Positions 1-3,853 of a stretch of 6,223 bases of DNA are shown here, piece by piece. The notes beneath the pieces were generated by a model, which was not told the origin of the DNA, did no database searches, and saw nothing but the letters and a program-made list of their open reading frames with translations. How positions within the stretch are numbered: position 1 is the stretch's first letter; the number at the start of each line of letters is the position of its first letter. Made by a program: the position numbers and the translations under genes. The stretch spans positions 1 through 6,223 of the forward strand of contig DUUU01000100.1 in the NCBI GenBank assembly GCA_012841485.1. Reading direction: 5' to 3'. The stretch comes from Armatimonadota bacterium (GTDB lineage: Bacteria; Armatimonadota; JAAZEB01).

Positions 1-291
1 CGCCACGAGAATATCAACGTGGTCTGATGGCTGCGCCAGCGCCCCGGCGCCTTGAGTCGCATCGACCGTAATCACGACCGCGCGCTGATGGCGCGGCACG
101 GTGAAGCCCGCGGCGGTGGTACGGTCGCTGGCGGGCTGGATCGCGACCGCGGAGGAAGCCTCTTTGCGTGCCTCCGTCCCTGGACGGGCTGCTTCAGCGG
201 CCGGCGCCTTGCCCTGATACCACAGGTAGGTGAGGAGAGTTGAGCCGCACGCCAGCACCAGCGCCAGCAGCAGGCCCTGCCTTTTCGTCAT
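1..291 (-). CDS. cpaB: CpaB/RcpC-like Flp (Tad) pilus assembly protein, partial (runs off the left edge)
   Basis: The first 97 residues are visible; the reading frame is open to the window edge, so the C-terminus is missing. CpaB/RcpC proteins are membrane-anchored periplasmic components of the Tad/Flp type IV pilus machine. Residues 2-4 are TKR, followed by a hydrophobic segment at about 6-24 (one N-terminal membrane anchor), then an Ala/Glu-rich linker at about 27-60. A block at about 63-97 matches the RcpC/CpaB core: VPRHQRAVVITVD followed by HVDILVA, corresponding to the family's 'P.g.RAv.v.VD ... GD.VDvl' pattern. The family's SAF domain normally sits between anchor and core, but the linker here looks too short to hold one. 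The family Pro-Gly-Asp is Pro-Ser-Asp here (residues 88-90). The ATG at 289-291 has AGGAAG upstream on the minus strand. The gene lies downstream of the response regulator on the same strand, 163 bp away. The family call is fairly secure; the exact role is inferred. Confidence 0.72.
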   Translation of the reverse strand, partial: MTKRQGLLLALVLACGSTLLTYLWYQGKAPAAEAARPGTEARKEASSAVAIQPASDRTTAAGFTVPRHQRAVVITVDATQGAGALAQPSDHVDILVA

Positions 292-375
292 CGAACCCCA
301 CTTCCTATCCCCACGGACTCGGCTTTCCGAGCCCTCACCCCACGATGCGAGAAGGACCCCACGGGCCTTCCACTG

Positions 376-403
376 CTGCCGGATTCTGGCCCGCCCCCGG
401 CAG
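376..403. repeat. inverted repeat in the regulator-cpaB spacer
   Basis: CTGCCGG at 376-382 pairs perfectly with CCGGCAG at 397-403 across a 14-base loop. It lies in the 163-bp spacer between the response regulator and the cpaB-like gene, next to a stronger hairpin at 425-448. No T-run follows on either strand, so it is a possible RNA structure of unknown role. A short third stem, CTCGG/CCGAG with a 4-base loop, lies near 322-335. Confidence 0.35.
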
Positions 404-424
404 GGCGTCTTGAGGGAAATCCCG

Positions 425-448
425 GCCCCCGGCGTACCTCCCGGGGGC
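425..448 (-). terminator. GC-rich hairpin after the response regulator, possible terminator
   Basis: GCCCCCGG at 425-432 is the exact complement of CCGGGGGC at 441-448, with an 8-base loop. It begins 6 bases past the regulator's stop codon on the minus strand. The downstream tract is only GATTTCCC, so it is not a textbook intrinsic terminator. It could terminate weakly, stabilise the 3' end, or act as an intercistronic structure that lowers cpaB-like expression. Confidence 0.45.
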
Positions 449-454
449 ATTCCT

Positions 455-1006
455 CTAGGACTGCATCACTGGCCGGCGCAGGTCGAGTAACATCTCCGCC
501 GTCGATTGCACCGCGGCAATGCCGACCGGCTTGCGGACCAGCGTGATCGATCCATGCTTGAGTGCCTCTTCCAGGAGGTCGCTCTCCGGATACGCGGTGA
601 TTAGCACCACATGCGTCTTGCACCCCCGCCCGCGCAGGGCGCTGAGCACATCCACACCATCCTTGCCCGGCATCACCAGATCGAGGAAGATCAGATCGAA
701 CGTCTCGCGCTCTGCGAGCGCCAGACACTCATCCCCATCGGCCGCCAGCCAGACCTGACACCCAATCACCTCCAGGCTGTCCCTGAAAGTCTGCCGGACC
801 AGGTCGTCATCATCCACCACCAGCACCCGGCGGCTTCCCCAGGCGCTCTGATGGCGCAGCCACTCGTCGATCATCTGCCGCTGGAATCGCCAATGCTTTC
901 CCACCTTCGCGGCCGGCAGCTTCCCGTTCTGCGCCATTTGGTAGAGCGATGTCACCGGGAGTTGCAGGTACTCCGCGAGCTGCTTGATGGTCATCACATC
1001 CGTCAT
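455..1006 (-). CDS. Excisionase-type HTH plus receiver domain response regulator (reversed architecture)
   Basis: The protein has 183 residues. Residues 4-55 are a MerR/excisionase-type winged helix (HTH_17): MTIKQLAEYLQLPVTSLYQ, then GKLPAAKVGKHWRF and the helix IDEWL. A short linker leads to a receiver domain from about residue 60 to 170. It has the acidic pair D65-D66 in VLVVDDDD, phosphoacceptor D109 in LIFLDLVMPG, the switch Thr T137 in LIT, and the conserved K159 in RKP. All phosphorylation residues are present, so it should be a phosphorylatable transcription regulator. Most response regulators carry the receiver first; here the DNA-binding domain comes first. No histidine kinase lies nearby. 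The chosen start has GAGG 9 bases upstream; an in-frame ATG 3 codons earlier (to 1015) has GAGG directly abutting it and is less likely, and another ATG lies 4 codons later. It is transcribed toward a CpaB-like gene. Targets are unknown. Domain calls are secure; function is inferred. Confidence 0.88.
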   Translation of the reverse strand: MTDVMTIKQLAEYLQLPVTSLYQMAQNGKLPAAKVGKHWRFQRQMIDEWLRHQSAWGSRRVLVVDDDDLVRQTFRDSLEVIGCQVWLAADGDECLALAERETFDLIFLDLVMPGKDGVDVLSALRGRGCKTHVVLITAYPESDLLEEALKHGSITLVRKPVGIAAVQSTAEMLLDLRRPVMQS

Positions 1007-1021
1007 CTGGCCCATCCTCGG

Positions 1022-1051
1022 TATTGATGGTTATTGGTGGTTACTGCGTTT
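1022..1051. repeat. tandem 10-bp direct repeats upstream of the regulator, possible operator
   Basis: TATTGATGGT (1022-1031) is followed immediately by TATTGGTGGT (1032-1041), differing at one base, and by a degenerate third unit starting TACTG (1042-1046). The period of 10 bp matches one helical turn. The block lies 15-45 bases upstream of the regulator's start codon, between it and a CATAAT (minus strand, 1061-1066) that could be a -10 element; no good -35 accompanies that CATAAT. The position suits an autoregulatory operator. Confidence 0.5.
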
Positions 1052-1365
1052 CTATCTTCGATTATGGCGGATGCCTGCCGGATCTATAGGGTAGGCTGGC
1101 AGATTGAACGAACAGCATGAGGGGGTGCTCCTCGACCAGACGGAGGGCAACAAGGGGGTAGCCGCAGGAGAGGGCACTCGCACAAAGCGGATTACGAGCG
1201 CGGCGCGGATGGTAGGCGCCGGCTCAGGCCATGAGAGGAGACAACAGCCCGAGCCGTCGGATATGAAAGGCACGCGAAGCAGCGCGGCAAGTCAACGCGC
1301 GCCCGCCTCCCGGGGTGAGAGGAGACGCAGTACGACAGCGCCGCTCAGAAAGGGAAACTGGGCAA
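1052..1365. other. long non-coding stretch between the regulator and the small membrane protein
   Basis: About 314 bases hold no reading frame that looks like a protein: frames open on both strands give Arg/Ala/Ser/Pro-rich translations without recognisable motifs or good ribosome binding sites. An 11-base direct repeat, TGAGAGGAGAC, occurs at 1232-1242 and 1316-1326. I see no tRNA, tmRNA, SRP or RNase P signature. It may contain the upstream regulatory region of the response regulator, or a 3' untranslated region of the small gene. Confidence 0.4.
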
Positions 1366-1494
1366 TCAGCGGTTGCGGAAGAGGCGTGCCCGGCGATCCG
1401 CGCGGACGCGCACGGGGACCACGCGGGTGCGCAGCGCAACCACCGTGACCAGCAGGCTTGATGCTACCATCGACAGCAGAAGAAACACTCCCAT
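1366..1494 (-). CDS. Small single-pass membrane protein, 42 residues, function unknown
   Basis: I do not recognise a family. The translation begins MGVFLLLSMVASSLLVTVVA, a continuous hydrophobic helix over about residues 3-21, followed by an Arg-rich tail (about 9 Arg in the last 21 residues, ending RLFRNR). By the positive-inside rule the tail should be cytoplasmic and the N-terminus outside. The start is supported by a perfect AGGAGG at 1500-1505 with a 5-base spacer. A near-consensus promoter at 1591-1619 would start transcription near 1584, leaving a leader of about 90 bases. The frame is open further upstream to an ATG at 1578, but that start would sit almost at the transcript end without a ribosome binding site. 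The gene diverges from the archease gene. Expression is well supported by signals; its role is unknown. It does not resemble a Flp pilin, as the G-x-T-x-I-E-Y motif is absent. Confidence 0.68.
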   Translation of the reverse strand: MGVFLLLSMVASSLLVTVVALRTRVVPVRVRADRRARLFRNR

Positions 1495-1499
1495 GCGAT

Positions 1500-1505
1500 C
1501 CTCCT
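1500..1505 (-). promoter_or_regulatory. Shine-Dalgarno AGGAGG of the small membrane protein gene
   Basis: On the minus strand AGGAGG is followed by 5 bases (ATCGC) and then ATG at 1492-1494. It is the strongest ribosome binding site in the window and decides the start of the 42-residue gene in favour of this ATG rather than the upstream one at 1578. Confidence 0.75.
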
Positions 1506-1590
1506 CAAGACAATGGGCGCGAGCAGAAGAGCCATGCCAGTAAACGCCTCCGGCCACCACGGCCTTCCGACCATTCACCCTATCAATCTG

Positions 1591-1619
1591 ATCTTACCAC
1601 GCCGATTCTCTGGTGTCAA
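1591..1619 (-). promoter_or_regulatory. sigma70-type promoter for the small membrane protein gene
   Basis: On the minus strand a perfect -35 TTGACA (1614-1619) is followed by a 17-bp spacer and TAAGAT (1591-1596), a 4-of-6 match to TATAAT. Predicted transcription start is near 1584, about 90 bases before the ATG. It points away from the archease promoter, with 47 bp between the two -35 elements, so one regulator could act on both. Confidence 0.65.
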
Positions 1620-1666
1620 CTGGCAGGCAAGCGCCTCCCGGGCCCACAGGCGTGAGGGAGCGGGGC

Positions 1667-1696
1667 TTGCCGCGCCCACCCCACGCCGGGTATAAT
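1667..1696 (+). promoter_or_regulatory. sigma70-type promoter for the archease gene
   Basis: TTGCCG (1667-1672, 4 of 6 matches to TTGACA) and a perfect TATAAT (1691-1696) are separated by 18 bp. The predicted start is near 1703, giving a leader of about 30 bases that contains the AGGGG ribosome binding site (1720-1724). A loose inverted repeat (GGCAAG at 1626-1631, CTTGCC at 1666-1671) overlaps the -35 region and might be a protein site, but this is weak. Confidence 0.65.
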
Positions 1697-1734
1697 GGGT
1701 TCCAGTAGAAGCAGGCGAAAGGGGCACCCGAGTG

Positions 1735-2160
1735 ATGGCTGATTTCGTGTTCGTTCCGCACACAGCCGATATTGCAGTACGCGCGCGAGGTCGCGGCCTG
1801 CCCGCCCTCCTACGAGCGGCCGCTCTCGGCGTCACCGCGGCTTCTCTTGGCCGCGAGAGCCTGGAACCGCACCGCGTTCCCGGCACCTCCCCGCGCCGCG
1901 TCGTTTCCGAGGGCGCGCCCGACGAGGAGGGGCTGCTGGTCACCTTCCTCAATGAGATCATCTACCTGGCAGAGACGCACGCCGAGGTGTATACCGACGT
2001 CGAGATCCTCAGCCACTCCTGCGAGGCCGGCGTGGAGGCCCTCGCCTATCCCGATCCAGGCCTCTCCGCGAGCCACTCGGTGAAGGCCGCGACCTACTAC
2101 GACCTGAAAATCGAGCGCGATGGCGAGGAACTGACCGCCACCGTCGTTTTCGACGTGTGA
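1735..2160 (+). CDS. Archease (activator of the RNA ligase RtcB)
   Basis: The protein has 141 residues, the normal archease length. Archease is a small cytoplasmic metal-binding protein that helps RtcB form its guanylated intermediate and allows multiple turnover, for tRNA splicing or RNA repair. Family signatures are in order: PHTADIA at 8-14, with D12 a predicted metal ligand; LLVTFLNEIIYL at 67-78; VKAATYYDLKI at 116-126; and the C-terminal VVFDV, with D140 the second predicted metal ligand. The gene has its own promoter (TATAAT at 1691-1696). AGGGG at 1720-1724 stands 7 bases from an in-frame GTG at 1732 and 10 from the ATG at 1735, so a one-codon longer GTG start cannot be excluded. RtcB, the expected partner, is not in the window. 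The downstream three-gene operon has no obvious functional tie to archease. Confidence 0.88.
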   Translation: MADFVFVPHTADIAVRARGRGLPALLRAAALGVTAASLGRESLEPHRVPGTSPRRVVSEGAPDEEGLLVTFLNEIIYLAETHAEVYTDVEILSHSCEAGVEALAYPDPGLSASHSVKAATYYDLKIERDGEELTATVVFDV

Positions 2161-2266
2161 CCACACCCGCGCGTGCCTCGCGAGAGTGGTCAGCGGATGG
2201 CTACCGGGGGGAATCGCCGCATGGCGGGCCGAACCACTATGCCAGAGTGGTGGCGGCAGGCCCGCC
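2160..2266 (+). other. structured intergenic leader between archease and the URO-D-like gene
   Basis: The 146-bp spacer holds a nested hairpin: GGCGGGCC (2223-2230) pairs with GGCCCGCC (2259-2266), enclosing ACCACT (2233-2238) pairing with AGTGGT (2246-2251), with an asymmetric internal loop of 2 versus 7 bases. The 8-mer AGAGTGGT occurs twice (2183-2190 and 2244-2251), so the ACCACT arm could pair with either copy. A further ACCAC at 2160-2164, overlapping the archease stop, could pair with GTGGT at 2186-2190, with CGCG/CGCG inside. No T-run follows, so intrinsic termination is not evident. It could be an attenuator, a processing site or a leader element. I could not match it to a known riboswitch; a cobalamin-type core is not convincing. 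Confidence 0.4.
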
Positions 2267-2306
2267 CACGCAACGGTGTCCAAAGATCCTTCGGCCGGGG
2301 GTGCTC

Positions 2307-3353
2307 ATGAGCAGAGAGTTGGCGCTCGATACCATCTATCTCAGGCCGACGTCACGCCTCGCGCACACCGACTACAGCCTGAGCTACCACGCGGAGTACA
2401 TCCGTGAGAAGACGGGGCTGGACCCCGCATCGCATGAGGCGCAGCAGCGATTCAACGAGTTCTGGGGGATGGACTTCCTCTGGGGCACCAACGATGGCCT
2501 CCACGCAAACTGGGGGGTGCGCGGCCGCGTCACGGACATGGGTCATGCGGTGTACGCCTCCGATGGGAGCGACCGGCGCGCGCCGGCGCGCTGCCCCTTC
2601 GAGACGGTGGAGGAGGTGTGGTCCTTCGATGCCGTCGCGGAGTACGGGCTGCCGGAGTTCGATGCCCAGGTACATGCCTATGAGCAGCTCATCCGGAATG
2701 CCCGGCAGGCATGGCCGGACCAGCTCACCGCGGGTGGCTACTATAGGACGATCATCTCGGGCGCCATCGCCGCCTTCGGCTGGGAGATGCTGCTGCTCGG
2801 TGCCTCCGATCCGGCCAGGATGGAGCCTGTCTTTGACAGCTTCTACCGCTATACGCGCCATCACATGGAGGCCTGGGCAAAGACAAGCGTCGAGGTGGTG
2901 ATCCAGCATGATGATTTCGTCTGGGCGGAAGGCGCCTTCATGCACCCGGATATCTACCGCCAGGTGCTCATCCCCCGCTACGCGGAGCTCTGGAAACCGC
3001 TGCATGCCGCCGGCAAGAAGGTCCTCTTCTGCTCGGATGGCGACTACACCGAGTTCGCGGAGGAGATCGTCCAGGCCGGCGCCGACGGCCTCATCTTCGA
3101 GCCGTTCGTCGATTTCGGCTGGGCGGCAGAGCGCTTTGGCAGCTCGCACTGCCTGGTCGGGAGTTTCACCGATTGCCGCGACATGGCTTTCGGCACGTGG
3201 GATCAGGTGCGCGCGACGATGGACCGCACCTTCGAGGCGGCGCGCAAGTGCAAGGGGGTGATCTTTGCCGTCGGCAACCACCTCCCAGCCAACGTGCCGC
3301 CAGCGATGATGGACCGCTACATAGAATACCTCAAAGCCAACTGGTATCGCTAA
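2307..3353 (+). CDS. Uroporphyrinogen decarboxylase (URO-D) fold protein, non-canonical, substrate unknown
   Basis: The protein has 348 residues from the ATG at 2307, typical for the URO-D/methyltransferase superfamily (PF01208-like TIM barrel, cytoplasmic). Recognisable blocks are HDD at 201-203; FMHPDIYRQVLIPRY at 211-225; AAGKKVLFCSDGD at 234-246; GADGLIFEP at 258-266; and GNHLPANVP at 323-331 near the C-terminus. True HemE has an N-terminal RxPxW-type motif, absent here, so haem synthesis is unlikely. Corrinoid methyltransferases of this fold (MtaA/MtbA) bind zinc through HxC and a later Cys; here the equivalent positions read Cys-Ser-Asp (242-244), and the late Cys is replaced in GNH. 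The frame is open back to a GTG at 2157 overlapping the archease stop, but those 50 residues look non-coding. The ATG at 2307 is preceded by GGGGG with a 5-base spacer. The gene heads a tight operon with the DinB-like and exported genes. The fold is confident; the reaction is not known. Confidence 0.82.
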   Translation: MSRELALDTIYLRPTSRLAHTDYSLSYHAEYIREKTGLDPASHEAQQRFNEFWGMDFLWGTNDGLHANWGVRGRVTDMGHAVYASDGSDRRAPARCPFETVEEVWSFDAVAEYGLPEFDAQVHAYEQLIRNARQAWPDQLTAGGYYRTIISGAIAAFGWEMLLLGASDPARMEPVFDSFYRYTRHHMEAWAKTSVEVVIQHDDFVWAEGAFMHPDIYRQVLIPRYAELWKPLHAAGKKVLFCSDGDYTEFAEEIVQAGADGLIFEPFVDFGWAAERFGSSHCLVGSFTDCRDMAFGTWDQVRATMDRTFEAARKCKGVIFAVGNHLPANVPPAMMDRYIEYLKANWYR

Positions 3354-3363
3354 GGAGAGAGCA

Positions 3364-3840
3364 ATGATCGACCCAATCGAGCAGGCCAAGCAGTGGACTC
3401 GCGAAGGGAAGAGCCGCTTCCTGAACACCTTCGCTTTTGTGCCGGACGACAAGCTCACCTGGACGCCCTCGCCCACCGCTCACAGCGCGCTGCGCATCGC
3501 CGCGCATGTGGGCGTCTGCAACCAGACGCTCGTCGGGGCGCTCACCGGAGAGGCCGCGCCCAGCAATGACCGGGCCGAGCTCCTGGCGATGGGGGAAGCC
3601 GCCGAGAAGGCGATCACCACCCGCGAGGCAGCTATCCAACTCATCGAAGAGAGCACCGAGACTGTCCTCGCTGCGCTCGATCAGGTGAAGCCGGATCAGA
3701 TCGACAAGATGGTGGAGACGCCTTTCCTCAAGGCGCCGATGAGCTTTTTCCTGACGCTGTTCGGCTCGCACATGGGCCAGCACGCCGCGCAGATTGATTA
3801 CCTGCAGACGATCTGGGGAGACCACGAGCTCCACTTCTAG
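3364..3840 (+). CDS. DinB-family (DinB_2-like) metal-binding four-helix protein
   Basis: The protein has 158 residues, the usual DinB-superfamily length. DinB-fold proteins are cytoplasmic four-helix bundles that bind a divalent metal through three His; characterised relatives are thiol-dependent S-transferases (for bacillithiol or mycothiol), but most members have no known substrate. The His triad is visible: H48 in RIAAHVG near the start of helix 2, and H136 and H140 in GSHMGQHAAQIDYLQ at the end, the characteristic H-x3-H followed by a helix. The N-terminal FVPDDKLTWTPSPTAHS segment (25-41) is also typical: 'p.d.l.w.p.p...s'. The start ATG has GGAG with a 6-base spacer and sits 10 bp after the URO-D-like stop. 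The exported protein follows 13 bp downstream, so the three genes are very likely co-transcribed. A dedicated thiol-dependent step in the operon's pathway is possible but unproven. Confidence 0.85.
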   Translation: MIDPIEQAKQWTREGKSRFLNTFAFVPDDKLTWTPSPTAHSALRIAAHVGVCNQTLVGALTGEAAPSNDRAELLAMGEAAEKAITTREAAIQLIEESTETVLAALDQVKPDQIDKMVETPFLKAPMSFFLTLFGSHMGQHAAQIDYLQTIWGDHELHF

Positions 3841-3853
3841 AGGGAGGTAACCC

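Noticed and set aside
288..728. Open frame of 146 codons on the minus strand overlapping the response regulator
   Set aside because: It lies in a different frame over the receiver domain coding region, its translation is Arg/Gly-rich without motifs, and it is explained by GC bias.
1155..1260. tRNA or small stable RNA in the long intergenic stretch
   Set aside because: No cloverleaf with a T-loop GTTCRANYC signature, and no tmRNA, SRP or RNase P landmarks were found on either strand.
1052..1273. Open frame of 73 codons on the minus strand
   Set aside because: No ribosome binding site or motif, and it runs through the probable regulatory region of the response regulator.
1104..1448. Open frame of 114 codons on the plus strand in the intergenic stretch
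   Set aside because: Starts at TTG with no good ribosome binding site, the translation is low-complexity Arg/Gly/Ala, and its end overlaps the better-supported small membrane gene on the other strand.
2200..2290. Possible cobalamin riboswitch, suggested by GGGGAA-like and GCAACGGTG-like stretches before a possible corrinoid-type enzyme
   Set aside because: The order and spacing of the conserved core and B12 box could not be matched; only generic GC-rich stems are clear.
2157..2306. N-terminal 50-residue extension of the URO-D-like protein from a GTG overlapping the archease stop
   Set aside because: The residues do not resemble the family N-terminus and are encoded by the strongly structured spacer; the ATG at 2307 gives the usual length.
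2352..3476. Open frame of 374 codons antisense to the URO-D-like gene
   Set aside because: It is a long GC-driven shadow of a well-supported gene; no recognisable domain or ribosome binding site.
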